In this document: piece by piece, positions 35,138 to 45,749 of the stretch | How the letters are laid out: each line of letters begins with the position of its first letter | Position numbering within the stretch: position 1 is the first letter of the stretch | Assembly: GCF_019923565.1 (NCBI RefSeq) | Contig: NZ_CP074435.1 | Location: forward strand, 219,089 to 283,088 | Origin: Candidatus Schneideria nysicola | GTDB lineage: Bacteria > Pseudomonadota > Gammaproteobacteria > Enterobacterales > Enterobacteriaceae | Reading direction: 5' to 3' | DNA length: 64,000 nucleotides | Translations under genes and position numbers: made by a program | The notes under the pieces: model-generated | What the model was told of the DNA's origin: nothing | Databases searched by the model: none | What the model saw: the letters and a program-made list of their open reading frames with translations, nothing else

Positions 35138-36840
35138 ATAAAATATCTCGTCAAGCCTATTCAGAAATGTTTGGTCCTACTATAGGCGATCGTATTAGAT
35201 TAGCAGATACTGAACTATGGATTGAAATAGAAAAAGATTTCACAACGTATGGTGAAGAAGTAAAATTTGGAGGAGGGAAAGTTATTAGAGATGGGATGGG
35301 TCAAGGTCAACTCTCTTGCAAAGAAACAGTAGATTTAGTCTTAACTAATGCTATTATTATTGATTATTGGGGAATCATAAAAGCTGATATTGGAGTAAAA
35401 AACGGTCGTATTCATTCTATTGGCAAAGCAGGCAATCCAGATATCCAACCTAACGTTAATATTCCAATTGGAGCAGGTACAGATGTTATTGCGGCAGAAG
35501 GAAAAATTGTTACTACTGGTGGTGTGGACTCTCATATACATTTTATTTGTCCTCAACAAATAGAAGAAGCTCTCATATCTGGGATAACTACTATGATTGG
35601 AGGAGGTACGGGTCCATCCACTGGGACCAAAGCCACTACCTGTACTCCTGGTATATGGAATATCTCACGTATGCTACAAGCTACAGATATCCTCCCAGTG
35701 AATATAGGTTTATTAGGAAAAGGAAGTAGTTCTTGTCCCAAAGCATTATATGAACAAGTTGATTCGGGAGTTATTGGATTAAAAATTCATGAAGATTGGG
35801 GTGCTACTCCTTCTGTAATTGATTGTTGTTTATCCGTTGCAGAATTATCAGATATACAAGTTTCCATTCATACTGACACTCTCAATGAATCCGGTTTTTT
35901 TGAAGATACAATAACTGCAATAGGAGATCGTACCATACATACTTTCCATACTGAAGGTGCGGGTGGAGGACATGCTCCTGATATTATTCGTGCTTGTATG
36001 TATCCTAATATATTACCTTCTTCCACGAATCCAACATTACCTTATACCATACATACTATAGATGAACATTTGGATATGTTAATGGTTTGTCATCATCTTG
36101 ATTCTAATCTTGCAGAAGATATAGCTTTTGCTGAATCTCGTATTCGAAGAGAAACAATTGCAGCGGAAGATATCTTACATGATATGGGAGCTTTTTCTAT
36201 GATATCTTCTGACTCTCAAGCAATGGGAAGAGTTGGAGAAGTCATATTACGTACTTGGCAATTAGCACATAGAATGAAAATAGAAAGAGGTTTCTTACCA
36301 GAAGATACAACAAGAAACCATGATAATTTTCGTGTTAAACGTTATATAGCTAAATATACCATTAATCCAGCTATTACACATGGTATTGCACATGAAGTAG
36401 GTTCAATAGAAATTGGAAAATTAGCAGATTTAGTTCTATGGTCTCCAGCTTTTTTTGGTGTGAAACCCAATTTAATATTGAAAGGAGGTATGATAGTTAT
36501 GTCACAAATGGGAGATATTAATGCATCTATACCGACTCCACAGCCAGTATATTATAGGAAAATGTTTGGTACATTAGGTAATGCCTGTCATGCTACTCGT
36601 ATAACTTTTCTATCAAAATCTGCTATAGAAAAAGATATTATAAGTACATTAAATATTAGAAGTCTATTTAGTGTCGCTAAAGATTGTCGTTATGTACGAA
36701 AAGTAGATATGATACATAATAATTTGATGCCAAATATTCAAGTTAATCCACAAACATATGAAGTATATGTAAATGATTCTTTAATAACTTGCAAACCAGC
36801 CGCCATATTACCAATGGCGCAACGTTACTTTTTATTTTAA
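35134..36840 (+). CDS. ureC: urease alpha (catalytic) subunit
   Basis: Hydrolyses urea to ammonia and carbamate with a dinickel centre. 568 residues. All active-site residues fall at the Klebsiella numbering: H134, H136, carbamylated K217, H219, H246, H272, flap C319 and H320, and D360. The enzyme is therefore predicted active if nickel is delivered. In insect symbionts urease is thought to recycle host waste nitrogen. The ammonia-assimilating enzyme is not in this window. Confidence 0.98.
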   Translation: MNKISRQAYSEMFGPTIGDRIRLADTELWIEIEKDFTTYGEEVKFGGGKVIRDGMGQGQLSCKETVDLVLTNAIIIDYWGIIKADIGVKNGRIHSIGKAGNPDIQPNVNIPIGAGTDVIAAEGKIVTTGGVDSHIHFICPQQIEEALISGITTMIGGGTGPSTGTKATTCTPGIWNISRMLQATDILPVNIGLLGKGSSSCPKALYEQVDSGVIGLKIHEDWGATPSVIDCCLSVAELSDIQVSIHTDTLNESGFFEDTITAIGDRTIHTFHTEGAGGGHAPDIIRACMYPNILPSSTNPTLPYTIHTIDEHLDMLMVCHHLDSNLAEDIAFAESRIRRETIAAEDILHDMGAFSMISSDSQAMGRVGEVILRTWQLAHRMKIERGFLPEDTTRNHDNFRVKRYIAKYTINPAITHGIAHEVGSIEIGKLADLVLWSPAFFGVKPNLILKGGMIVMSQMGDINASIPTPQPVYYRKMFGTLGNACHATRITFLSKSAIEKDIISTLNIRSLFSVAKDCRYVRKVDMIHNNLMPNIQVNPQTYEVYVNDSLITCKPAAILPMAQRYFLF

Positions 36841-36862
36841 AAATTTTAATTATTAAAAAAGG

Positions 36863-37549
36863 ATGATAAAAATAAATAATACTATAAAAAAATTTCGTCT
36901 ATTACAGATAACGAGTAGTAATTTACCGATCGGTAGTTTTATTTATTCCAAAGGATTAGAGTGGGCCGTAGAATCGGGTTGGATTGCTAATATAGAAAAT
37001 TTTCGTCTATGGCAACAACAACAAATTGATTATACGTTAACTCGACTCGATTGGCCAATTCTTAAACGTTTATATATTTCTTATAAATTAGACGATATAG
37101 ATAGTTTTCAATTCTGGATTCAATTATTATTAGCTAATAGAGAAACAAGTGAATTAAGAGATGAAGAAAAGCAACGTGGTGCGGCTTTATTTAAATTATT
37201 TCATATTTGGGACCTTCCTGTTCCCAATTCAGATTGGAGTTCACTTATAAAAAAAAGTCAAATTAGCGGATTAGCTTGGTTAGGTAATCAATGGAAGATA
37301 CCTTTATTTGATTTAGCAATTTCTTTCGGTTATAGCTGGTTAGAAAATGCTATTATAGCAGGTATTAAATTGGTCCCTTTTGGTCAATCTACCGCACAAA
37401 TTTTACTAAAAGATCTGTCTCAATCATTAGCATATTCTTTACCAAAAGCCTTATCAATGACTGATAATGATTTAGGATCTGGATTACCATTAGTAGCGAT
37501 TGCTTCTTCTTGTCATGAAACACAATTTACGCGTTTATTTCGTTCATAA
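36863..37549 (+). CDS. ureF: urease accessory protein UreF
   Basis: Member of the UreDFG nickel-insertion complex, regulating the UreG GTPase. 228 residues, all-helical. Conserved [18 protein letters not shown] near the N-terminus, [17 protein letters not shown] in the middle, [15 protein letters not shown] later. It begins 22 nt after ureC, where Klebsiella has ureE. No ureE sequence is present. Confidence 0.94.
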   Translation: MIKINNTIKKFRLLQITSSNLPIGSFIYSKGLEWAVESGWIANIENFRLWQQQQIDYTLTRLDWPILKRLYISYKLDDIDSFQFWIQLLLANRETSELRDEEKQRGAALFKLFHIWDLPVPNSDWSSLIKKSQISGLAWLGNQWKIPLFDLAISFGYSWLENAIIAGIKLVPFGQSTAQILLKDLSQSLAYSLPKALSMTDNDLGSGLPLVAIASSCHETQFTRLFRS

Positions 37550-37566
37550 TACTAAAAGATAATAAA

Positions 37567-38199
37567 ATGAAAAAAAACAACAGTAATAGGCAGCAGCATC
37601 CTATCCGTATTGGAATAGGTGGTCCAGTAGGATCAGGAAAAACCGCATTAATTGAAGTATTATGCAAGTTAATGAAAAGAAAATATCAACTTGCAGTTAT
37701 TACTAATGATATCTATACGAAAGAAGATCAGCGTATTTTAACTATTGCAGGTGCATTAGATCCTGATCGTATCATTGGGATAGAAACAGGCTGTTGTCCG
37801 CATACCGCTATTCGAGAGGATGCTTCCATGAATTTAGAAGCCATAGAATTTTTATGCGGCAAGTTTCATAATTTAGATATTATTTTTATTGAGAGTGGAG
37901 GAGATAATTTAGGAGCGACTTTCAGTCCAGAATTGGTAGATATAGTAATTTATGTGATTGATGTTGCAGAAGGAGAAAAAATTCCAAGAAAAGGAGGTCC
38001 AGGTATTACTCGTTCTGATTTTCTGGTAATAAATAAAATGGATTTAGCTTCATATGTAGGTGCATCCCTCCAGATAATGGAGAAAGATACGAATACTATG
38101 CGATTGAATCGACCATGGACTTTTACAAATTTAAAAGAGAGAAAGGGTTTAGAAAGCCTTCTTCTATTTTTTAGATCCCAGGGTTATCCTATCTCTTAA
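37567..38199 (+). CDS. ureG: urease accessory GTPase UreG
   Basis: SIMIBI-class GTPase that carries nickel to apo-urease. 210 residues. The P-loop GGPVGSGKT is at about 19-27, the metal-binding CPH motif in [13 protein letters not shown], switch/Walker B in [10 protein letters not shown], and base recognition NKMD. The N-terminus is Asn/Gln-rich with one His, not a His-rich nickel store. Last gene of the cluster, followed by a strong hairpin. Confidence 0.97.
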   Translation: MKKNNSNRQQHPIRIGIGGPVGSGKTALIEVLCKLMKRKYQLAVITNDIYTKEDQRILTIAGALDPDRIIGIETGCCPHTAIREDASMNLEAIEFLCGKFHNLDIIFIESGGDNLGATFSPELVDIVIYVIDVAEGEKIPRKGGPGITRSDFLVINKMDLASYVGASLQIMEKDTNTMRLNRPWTFTNLKERKGLESLLLFFRSQGYPIS

Positions 38200-38215
38200 A
38201 AAGATTCCTCATTTT

Positions 38216-38271
38216 ATAATAAAATACTATCTTATCTATATTAGTATTAGTATAAGATAGTATTTTATTAT
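38216..38271. terminator. 20-bp perfect inverted repeat between ureG and tRNA-Arg
   Basis: Two 20-nt arms (38216-38235 and 38252-38271) are exact reverse complements around a 16-nt loop. The stem is AT-rich with A/T ends, so it would end transcription from either side. It lies 16 nt after the ureG stop and 8 nt from the 3' end of the minus-strand tRNA, the expected place for a bidirectional terminator of convergent units. Confidence 0.75.
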
Positions 38272-38279
38272 ATATAAAT

Positions 38280-38353
38280 CACGCCCTACAGGGATCGAAC
38301 CTGTCACCTACGGCTTAGAAGGCCGTTGCTCTATCCAACTGAGCTAAGGGCGC
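38280..38353 (-). tRNA. argU: tRNA-Arg (anticodon UCU)
   Basis: A full cloverleaf reads on the minus strand: acceptor GCGCCCT, D-arm AGCTCAGTTGGATAGAGC, anticodon loop CTTCTAA, T-arm CAGGTTCGATCCCTG. It matches E. coli argU closely. Position 72 is T, giving a G1-U72 pair, and the discriminator is G. CCA is not encoded. It decodes AGA/AGG, which AT-rich genomes use heavily. Confidence 0.95.
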
Positions 38354-38436
38354 ATATTTGATGGATTTTTTTCAGTGATTAGTTTAAATAAACTAAAATA
38401 AAATTATTTTTAAGATTAGTATACACAAAAATTAAA

Positions 38437-39309
38437 ATGATAGCAAAAATAATTGATGGGAATCTTATTGCAGAAAAAATTCAAAATAAAATAGCCAAAC
38501 AAGTAGATAAACGTATTCGCTTAAATAAGCGTAGACCTGGATTAGCAGTAATTTTAGTTGGTGATGCTCCATCTTCAAAAATTTATGTTTCTAAGAAAAG
38601 AAAAGTTTGTGATATGGTTGGATTTTTTTCTCTTTATTTTAAATTTCCGGAAACCATTCAAAAAATGGAATTATTGAATGTAATAGATAAATTAAATAAT
38701 GATATAAGAATAGATGGAATTTTAGTTCAACTCCCTTTACCTAAAAATATTAATACAATTAGTATATTAGAAAGTATTGCTCCCCATAAAGACGTAGATG
38801 GTTTTCATCCATATAATATTGGAAGATTATGTAAAAGAGCCCCACTTTTACGACCTTGCACTCCAAAGGGAATTTTAACTCTACTTAAAGAGTATAAAAT
38901 TAACACTTTTGGACTAGATGCTGTTATAGTTGGAGCTTCTAATATAGTTGGTATTCCAATGAATATAGAATTATTATTACAAGGTTGTACGGTAACTCTT
39001 ACTCATCGTTTTACTAGAAATTTACAGTATCATATTAATAATGCTGATTTACTAATCGTTGCAGTTGGTCAAGCATATTTTATCCCAGGTCACTGGATTA
39101 AACCTGGTGCAATAGTAATCGATGTAGGTATTAATCGTCTTGAAAATGGTAAAATAGTAGGAGATGTAGATTTTTTTACTGCCTTGAAAAGAGCGTCTTA
39201 TATTACCCCAGTCCCTGGAGGTGTTGGTCCAATAACGGTTGCTACACTTATGCAAAATACTTTACAAGCTTGTGAACAGTATTACGATAGATTTATTTAT
39301 GTCAAATAA
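38437..39309 (+). CDS. folD: bifunctional methylenetetrahydrofolate dehydrogenase/cyclohydrolase
   Basis: Interconverts methylene-, methenyl- and formyl-tetrahydrofolate. 290 residues (E. coli 288). Motifs: [14 protein letters not shown] with the catalytic Tyr/Lys, [36 protein letters not shown]-type nucleotide-binding segment, and [14 protein letters not shown]. Pairs metabolically with glyA. Confidence 0.97.
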   Translation: MIAKIIDGNLIAEKIQNKIAKQVDKRIRLNKRRPGLAVILVGDAPSSKIYVSKKRKVCDMVGFFSLYFKFPETIQKMELLNVIDKLNNDIRIDGILVQLPLPKNINTISILESIAPHKDVDGFHPYNIGRLCKRAPLLRPCTPKGILTLLKEYKINTFGLDAVIVGASNIVGIPMNIELLLQGCTVTLTHRFTRNLQYHINNADLLIVAVGQAYFIPGHWIKPGAIVIDVGINRLENGKIVGDVDFFTALKRASYITPVPGGVGPITVATLMQNTLQACEQYYDRFIYVK

Positions 39310-39445
39310 ATAAATTTTTATAGTGCAATAATATTATAACGATGCTAAAATTAGAAGAATTATACTCATAATAATTAATTTTATTAATCTTCATATCTTT
39401 TTTATTAATTGCATTCATTCTAACATTAAATTTTAAGGTAAAATA

Positions 39446-40708
39446 ATGCCAATTGATCTTTATCATACAAAAAGTCCTTTGAATATTAAAAATTTAAAAT
39501 CATTATATGAACAATATGCAGGACCAGTATGGGTATATGATGCTGAGAAAATTTACGGTCAAATTGATCAATTAAATCAGTTTGATATAGTACGATTTGC
39601 TCAAAAAGCATGTTCTAATATTCATATTTTACGTTTAATGCGCAAAAAAAATGTAAAAGTGGATGCTGTTTCATTAGGGGAAATTGAACGGGCTCTATTA
39701 GCAGGATTTTTAATAGGAAAAGAACATAATGACATAATTTTTACCGCTGATCTATTAGATGAAGTTACTCTTGCAAGAATTATTGAATTAGAAATTCAAG
39801 TCAATGCTGGCTCAATAGATATGTTAGTTCAATTAGGAGAACGTTCTATAGGTCATAAAATTTGGCTCAGAGTTAATCCTGGTTTTGGATATGGGCATTG
39901 TCAAAAAACTAATACGGGAGGTAAAAATAGTAAACATGGAATATGGTATGAAGATTTACCTTTAGCATTAAAATATATTAAGAAATATAAATTAGAACTT
40001 ATTGGATTACATATCCATATTGGATCTGGAGTAAATTATACACACTTAACAAAAGTTTGTGATGCTATGGTAAAATGTGTAAAGCATTTAGATTATGATA
40101 TATCGGCTATATCGGCAGGTGGAGGATTATCAGTTCCTTATCGTTTTGGAGAGATTCCAGTCAATATCAATCATTATTTTAATATTTGGAATACAGCTAG
40201 AGAACAGATTCAAGATCATATTGGTCATCCTATCAGTTTAGAAATAGAACCTGGGCGTTTTTTAGTAGCTGAATCAGGTATATTAATCGCTAAAGTAAGA
40301 GCGGTGAAAAAAGTAGCTAATAGATATTTTTTTTTAGTAGATGTAGGGTTTAATGATTTAATGCGTCCTGCTATGTATGGAAGTTATCATTATATCTCAC
40401 TATTACCTGCAAATAATCAGGATATCATTCATGAAAAAAGATATGAGGTTATAATAGGTGGACCTCTTTGTGAATCCGGTGATCTTTTCACTCAAATAGA
40501 AGGAGGAAAAATTTCAACGAGAAAATTACCGCTAGCAAAAATTAATGATTATTTAGTTTTTCATGATACTGGAGCTTATGGGGCCTCAATGTCATCTAAT
40601 TATAATAGTCGTCTTTTACTCCCAGAAATATTAGTTGAACAAGGAACAATGAAACAAATTCGACGACGTCAGTGTTTTGAGGATTTATTTCTTTTAGAAA
40701 TGGTTTGA
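39446..40708 (+). CDS. lysA: diaminopimelate decarboxylase
   Basis: PLP enzyme converting meso-diaminopimelate to lysine. 420 residues, equal to E. coli. The PLP lysine is K54 in FAQKACSNIHILRLM. Further motifs are HIHIGSGVNY, AGGGLSVPY, EIEPGRFLVAESG, and CESGDLF for the substrate site. With dapE at 41665 it shows a complete late lysine route is likely. meso-DAP also serves the cell wall. The LysR-type regulator divergently linked in E. coli is missing. Confidence 0.97.
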   Translation: MPIDLYHTKSPLNIKNLKSLYEQYAGPVWVYDAEKIYGQIDQLNQFDIVRFAQKACSNIHILRLMRKKNVKVDAVSLGEIERALLAGFLIGKEHNDIIFTADLLDEVTLARIIELEIQVNAGSIDMLVQLGERSIGHKIWLRVNPGFGYGHCQKTNTGGKNSKHGIWYEDLPLALKYIKKYKLELIGLHIHIGSGVNYTHLTKVCDAMVKCVKHLDYDISAISAGGGLSVPYRFGEIPVNINHYFNIWNTAREQIQDHIGHPISLEIEPGRFLVAESGILIAKVRAVKKVANRYFFLVDVGFNDLMRPAMYGSYHYISLLPANNQDIIHEKRYEVIIGGPLCESGDLFTQIEGGKISTRKLPLAKINDYLVFHDTGAYGASMSSNYNSRLLLPEILVEQGTMKQIRRRQCFEDLFLLEMV

Positions 40709-40835
40709 ATAAAATTTACTATTTACAATTAATAAAAAGACACTCTTTCTATCTATTCAAAATAGTTATATTGAATTGATTGGAATATCAAGAATAAAAA
40801 AATATTACTACTCTTCAAAACTATAAAGGATATGT

Positions 40836-41672
40836 ATGCGTAAAGCAATTTCAACCGTTTCTTTATCAGGTACTTTACCGGAAAAATTATATGCTATTTC
40901 TAAAGCAGGATTTGATGCCGTGGAAATATTTTCTGATGATCTAGTTCAATTTACTGGAAAAATAAGAGATATTCGTCTTTTAACTGAAGATTTAAATTTA
41001 AAAATTGTACTATTACAACCGCTCAGAGATTTTGATGGGATACAACCTGAAAATAGAAATAAAGCTACTGAGCATGCTAAAAAAATGTTTGAACAGATGA
41101 ATAATCTTGGTTGTCAACAATTATTAGCATGTAGTACAACTGATATTTATGCTTCACCTTATATGGATATACAAATTGAAAATTTATTAAAGTTAGCAGA
41201 AATAGCTAGACAACATGATTGTTATGTTTCCTACGAAGCTCTATCTTGGGGAAGATACGTTAATCGTCTTAGTCAAGCTTGGGATAGAGTACGAATTGTT
41301 GATCATCCAAATCTTGGATTAATACTTGATAGTTTTCATGTCTTAGCTATTCAAGATAGTTTGGATATAATAAAATATATCCCTGTAGAAAAATTATTTT
41401 TTATTCAAATAGCTGATGCCGATCCTCCTCCAACACCAATATGTTCCTTTGATGAATGGAGTCGACATTATCGTTGTTTTCCAGGAAGAGGAATACTTGC
41501 TATAGAAGCTTTTGCTAAATCGGCACAACAAACTGGATATAAGGGAATATGGTCATTAGAAATTTTCAGTGATCGATATAAAAGAATCTCTCCTCATTCA
41601 GTAGCAAGAGAAGGATTGAATTCGCTAATTTCACTAGAAAACTTCCTTATACAACAACATGGTACTACATGA
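40836..41672 (+). CDS. probable 3-dehydroshikimate dehydratase (QuiC1-type TIM barrel)
   Basis: 278-residue xylose-isomerase-like TIM barrel. It starts MRKAISTVSLSGTLPEKLYA and resembles the N-terminal domain of Pseudomonas QuiC1 as I recall it (SIATVSLSGTLPEKLEAI, FEIFENDL-type, YEALAWGRHVN, VILDSFHTLS, FVQMADA, EWSRHFRCFPGQG, SLEIFND). Likely metal ligands are E134, D165, Q191 and E242, with H168 and R210 in the pocket. QuiC1 converts 3-dehydroshikimate to protocatechuate. The C-terminal dioxygenase-like domain of QuiC1 is absent here. No quinate-use genes are nearby. It follows lysA by 127 nt and overlaps convergent dapE by 8 nt. A general sugar isomerase is the alternative, but the match is specific. 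Confidence 0.75.
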   Translation: MRKAISTVSLSGTLPEKLYAISKAGFDAVEIFSDDLVQFTGKIRDIRLLTEDLNLKIVLLQPLRDFDGIQPENRNKATEHAKKMFEQMNNLGCQQLLACSTTDIYASPYMDIQIENLLKLAEIARQHDCYVSYEALSWGRYVNRLSQAWDRVRIVDHPNLGLILDSFHVLAIQDSLDIIKYIPVEKLFFIQIADADPPPTPICSFDEWSRHYRCFPGRGILAIEAFAKSAQQTGYKGIWSLEIFSDRYKRISPHSVAREGLNSLISLENFLIQQHGTT

Positions 41673-42810
41673 GAATTTTGGAGATAATAAATTGGTAAAT
41701 TTTAGCTAGTACTTGTAAATCTGTAATTTTTGTACATTCATTTACTTTATGAATTGTCTTATTTATTAAACCTAATTCTACTATTTCTGATCCAGTTTGT
41801 ACAACAAATCTTCCATCAGAAGTCCCACCTGTTGTTTCAATATGAGGTGTAATGCCTTGATAATGTTGAATCGCTTGAGATACGACTTCTAATAATTTAC
41901 CCGGTAAGGTTAAAAATGGGGGTCCAGAAAATAACCAATCAATATGGTAATCCTCCTTATTAAAATGACTTTGCAGAATGTTCTTGACTTTATTACGAAT
42001 TATTAACTCATTGGTTTGAGTTCCGAATCTAAAATTTATTTGTAGATGTAATTTTCCTGGAATTATATTACTATTTCCGTGACCCGCATGAATATTAGAT
42101 ATTTGCATAGTAGTAGAAGGAAAAAAGGCATTTCCTTTATCCCATTCATGATAAATCAGTTCTTTCAAAAATAGAATAGAACTATGAATGGGATTGTTGG
42201 CAAGATGAGGATAAGCAATATGTCCTTGTATTCCATGAATCACTATATTAGCTGTCAAAGATCCTCTTCTGCCGTTTTTAATCGTATCACCTATTTTATA
42301 AGTACTAGAAGGTTCACCTATTAAACAGTAGTCTATTCTTTCATTTCTTTTAATTAAAGTATGAATAACTTTTTTTGTTCCATTTTCAGATTTTCCTTCT
42401 TCGTCTGACGTAATAATGAATGCTAATTTTCCTTTATGTAATGGATTATTTTTAATAAAACGTTCTGTTGCTATTATCATCGCAGCTAAGGCTCCTTTCA
42501 TATCAGCTACACCACGTCCATAAATTATATTATTACGTATAGAAGCTTCAAAAGGATGACTATTCCATTGTGATAAATCTCCAGCGGGTACTATATCTGT
42601 ATGTCCAACAAATAATAAACTTGGACCTTTCTCTTTTCCTTGATGAAAAGCCCAAATATTTTGGGTATCTTCAAAGGGAAGATACTCAATTATAAAATCT
42701 AAAGGTTTGAAATAATCTTCTACAAGAATATCCTGACAACCTGCATCATTTGGACTAATAGATTCACATTGTACTAAACGTTTTGTAAGTTTTAAAATTG
42801 GACAAGACAT
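41665..42810 (-). CDS. dapE: succinyl-diaminopimelate desuccinylase
   Basis: Zinc M20-family hydrolase giving LL-diaminopimelate. 381 residues (E. coli 375). Metal and catalytic motifs: FVGHTDIVPAGDLSQW (H70, D72), YGRGVADMKGALAAM, TSDEEGKSENGTKKV, LIGEPSST, and ETTGGTSDGRFV near the C-terminus. Convergent with, and overlapping by 8 nt, the preceding plus-strand gene. Functionally linked to lysA. Confidence 0.96.
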   Translation of the reverse strand: MSCPILKLTKRLVQCESISPNDAGCQDILVEDYFKPLDFIIEYLPFEDTQNIWAFHQGKEKGPSLLFVGHTDIVPAGDLSQWNSHPFEASIRNNIIYGRGVADMKGALAAMIIATERFIKNNPLHKGKLAFIITSDEEGKSENGTKKVIHTLIKRNERIDYCLIGEPSSTYKIGDTIKNGRRGSLTANIVIHGIQGHIAYPHLANNPIHSSILFLKELIYHEWDKGNAFFPSTTMQISNIHAGHGNSNIIPGKLHLQINFRFGTQTNELIIRNKVKNILQSHFNKEDYHIDWLFSGPPFLTLPGKLLEVVSQAIQHYQGITPHIETTGGTSDGRFVVQTGSEIVELGLINKTIHKVNECTKITDLQVLAKIYQFIISKILM

Positions 42811-42858
42811 ATCAATCCTGTAAGAAAATAATATTCAATAAAAATTAGTTTAAAATTA

Positions 42859-45426
42859 TTATTGATCTTTAATATCAATAGATTGAGTAGAATTAGGATA
42901 AGGTGAAGGAATACGCTGTAATCCAACGACATGCTCACATTTTGTAGTACGAATTAGCATCACTCCCTGTGTATTACGACCAATAATATTTATTTCAGAT
43001 ACTCTGGTTCGGACTAATGTTCCAGCATCAGTAATAATCAAAATTTGATCTTCATTATTTACTTGTACAGCACCAACAACTTCACCATTACGTTCATTCA
43101 CTTTGATAGAAATAATTCCTTTAGTAGCACGAGATTTAGTAGAAAATGCTATTTGTTTTGTTCTTTTTCCATATCCATTTTTTGTAATAATAAGAATAGA
43201 AGCTTGATTATTAGGGATAATAATTGAAACAACTTTATCATTTTTAGATAAATGTATTCCACGAATACCAGAGGTTGTACGATGTGTATTACGTACTTGA
43301 TCTTCGGGAAATCGCACTACTTTCCCATAAGCGGAAAACAACATAATTTCATCCGTACCATTTGTTACATCAACTCCTATAAGTTCATCCCCTTTAATTA
43401 GATTAACTGCAATAATACCAGTACTACGTGGACGACTAAATTCAGATAAATCCGTTTTCTTTACAATTCCTCGAGCAGTAACCATAAAAACATATTTCTT
43501 ATTTTTATATTTATTCACAGGTAATATAGCGGTAATTCTTTCATTTATTTCTAATGGTAATAAATTAATAATTGGTTTTCCTTTAGATATACGACTAGCT
43601 TCTGGAAGTTGATATACCTTCATCCAATATATTCTACCTCTATTAGAAAATAATAAGATAGTATCATGAGTATTTGCTACAAGTAATCGATCAATAAAAT
43701 CTTCTTGTTTCGTTCTTGCTGCTGATTTTCCTCTTCCTCCTCTATGTTGTGCTTCATAATCAGTAAGTGGTTGATATTTAACATATCCTTGATGAGAAAG
43801 AGTAATAACTACATTTTCCTGATTAACTAAATTTTCAATATTAATCGTTGTGTCAACAACTTCAATATTAATTTGAGTACGTCGAGTATCACGATATTTT
43901 TCTTTAATATAACAAAGTTCATTACGTATCACTCTCATTAACTTATTAGAATCTCTTAACGTTTGATTTAAATCAGAAATATATATAATTAAATTTTTAT
44001 ATTCGGATAATAATTTCTCTTTTTCTAAATTAGTTAATTTTTGTAAACGTAAATCTAAAATAGCTTGTACTTGTTTGTCATTTAGAAAATATTTACTATT
44101 TATTAGAAATTGAGGAAGTGATTCCTTTTTATCGGTGTAGAAATCTAGTTCTTTTTTTAAAAGAAAAGAAGGATCTATATCCCACTCTCTTTGTAATAAA
44201 TTTTTTCTAGCTTCTTCAGGAGTCGAAGATTCTTTAATCATATTAATTACTAAATCAATATGTAAAATAGCTATTATTAATGCTTCTAGAAGCAGTATTC
44301 TATTATTAGCTTTATTTAACTCAAAGATAATACGACGTATGACGATATTACGACGGTGTTGTATAAAAGATACAATAATATCTTTTAGAGATAATAATTT
44401 AGGTACCCCCTCATGTAATGCAACCATATTAATTCCGAAAGTAGTTTGAAGTTGCGTTAGAGAATATAAATTATTCAACACTATTTGAGATGTCGTATCT
44501 TTTTTTATTTCTATTACTATACGCATTCCTTCTTTATCAGATTCATCACGTATATTATTAATACCATCTATTCTTTTTTCTTTAATTAAAGAAACAATTT
44601 TTTCAATTAATTTAGATTTATTAACTTGATAAGGTAATTCATTTATAATAATAGATTCATTATTTTTTTCATGTGCTGATTCTATTATCACTTTTGCACG
44701 AATATAAATTTTACCTTGTCCAGTTCTATATGCATCTTTAATACCATTTTGTCCATTAATAATAGCTGCGGTAGGAAAATCAGGTCCTGGAATATATTGC
44801 ATTAATTCTTCTATACTAATATTTTCATCTTTGATATATGCTAAACAACCATCAATAACTTCACATAAATTATGAGGAGGAATATTAGTAGCCATACCTA
44901 CTGCAATTCCAGAAGAACCATTAATTAATAAATTGGGAATTATAGTTGGCATTACATCAGGAATATATTCTGTTCCATCATAATTAGTGGAATAATTTAC
45001 TGTCTCTTTATCGATATCTGATAATAATTCATGAGCAATTTTAGACATTCTAACTTCAGTATATCGCATAGCCGCTGCAGGATCACCATCAATAGAACCA
45101 AAATTTCCTTGTCCATCTATTAATGTATAACGTAGTGAAAAAGATTGAGCCATTCTTACAATACTGTCGTATACAGCCGCATCCCCATGTGGATGATATT
45201 TCCCAATAACATCTCCTACTATACGTGCAGATTTTTTATATGGTTTATTCCAATCATTGCCAAGCATTTTCATAGCAAATAGTATTCTACGATGTACGGG
45301 TTTTAATCCATCACGTACATCAGGTAAAGCACGACCTACAATAACAGACATAGCATAGTCTAAATATGAACGTTTTAGCTCTTCTTCTATGTGAACAGGT
45401 ATAATTTCTTTGGCAAAATTCCCCAT
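42859..45426 (-). CDS. gyrA: DNA gyrase subunit A
   Basis: Breakage-reunion subunit of gyrase. 855 residues (E. coli 875). The catalytic Tyr is Y122 in [14 protein letters not shown]. The GyrA-box is present as [10 protein letters not shown], so negative supercoiling should be retained. The acidic C-terminal tail is shortened. In the quinolone pocket, residue 83 is Ala ([10 protein letters not shown]) where E. coli has Ser, and D87 is kept. Divergent from nrdA across 323 nt. Confidence 0.97.
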   Translation of the reverse strand: MGNFAKEIIPVHIEEELKRSYLDYAMSVIVGRALPDVRDGLKPVHRRILFAMKMLGNDWNKPYKKSARIVGDVIGKYHPHGDAAVYDSIVRMAQSFSLRYTLIDGQGNFGSIDGDPAAAMRYTEVRMSKIAHELLSDIDKETVNYSTNYDGTEYIPDVMPTIIPNLLINGSSGIAVGMATNIPPHNLCEVIDGCLAYIKDENISIEELMQYIPGPDFPTAAIINGQNGIKDAYRTGQGKIYIRAKVIIESAHEKNNESIIINELPYQVNKSKLIEKIVSLIKEKRIDGINNIRDESDKEGMRIVIEIKKDTTSQIVLNNLYSLTQLQTTFGINMVALHEGVPKLLSLKDIIVSFIQHRRNIVIRRIIFELNKANNRILLLEALIIAILHIDLVINMIKESSTPEEARKNLLQREWDIDPSFLLKKELDFYTDKKESLPQFLINSKYFLNDKQVQAILDLRLQKLTNLEKEKLLSEYKNLIIYISDLNQTLRDSNKLMRVIRNELCYIKEKYRDTRRTQINIEVVDTTINIENLVNQENVVITLSHQGYVKYQPLTDYEAQHRGGRGKSAARTKQEDFIDRLLVANTHDTILLFSNRGRIYWMKVYQLPEASRISKGKPIINLLPLEINERITAILPVNKYKNKKYVFMVTARGIVKKTDLSEFSRPRSTGIIAVNLIKGDELIGVDVTNGTDEIMLFSAYGKVVRFPEDQVRNTHRTTSGIRGIHLSKNDKVVSIIIPNNQASILIITKNGYGKRTKQIAFSTKSRATKGIISIKVNERNGEVVGAVQVNNEDQILIITDAGTLVRTRVSEINIIGRNTQGVMLIRTTKCEHVVGLQRIPSPYPNSTQSIDIKDQ

Positions 45427-45749
45427 TAATTATATTCCTACATATCTTTTATAAAGGATATAAATTATATCATCTTTATAATAAAAAAACACTCTAAAAA
45501 TAAAGTAAGCTAATTATAATAAATACTTATTGTCATAAATTTTTTTATTGATATAATTTTTATTAATAACATTCTAAAAGAAGATAGATAACATTATGTT
45601 TTTTATATAAACTTAACTTTTCCTCTCTAATTATATTCGTTTCGAAATTATTTAAGTTTCTAATACTCTATTACTGTTATTATTAATTTAATCTCAGATC
45701 AATACCATAAAAAATTATTAAAATTCTATTAATAGGATAATAAATTTGC
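45427..45749. other. gyrA/nrdA divergent intergenic region
   Basis: 323 nt, very AT-rich, without a credible gene. It holds one good sigma70-like promoter toward nrdA (45530-45557). I looked for NrdR boxes (paired 16-nt palindromes) and saw none that matched. Nothing else recognisable was found. Confidence 0.5.
45530..45557 (+). promoter_or_regulatory. sigma70-type promoter candidate for nrdAB-yfaE
   Basis: TTGTCA at 45530-45535 and a consensus TATAAT at 45552-45557, spaced by 16 nt. It would give a leader of roughly 185 nt before the nrdA ATG. Chance matches are common at this AT content, so support is moderate. Confidence 0.4.

Noticed and set aside
45427-45749. NrdR boxes upstream of nrdA
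   Set aside because: No pair of 16-nt palindromic boxes with the expected pattern was found; only a sigma70-like promoter.
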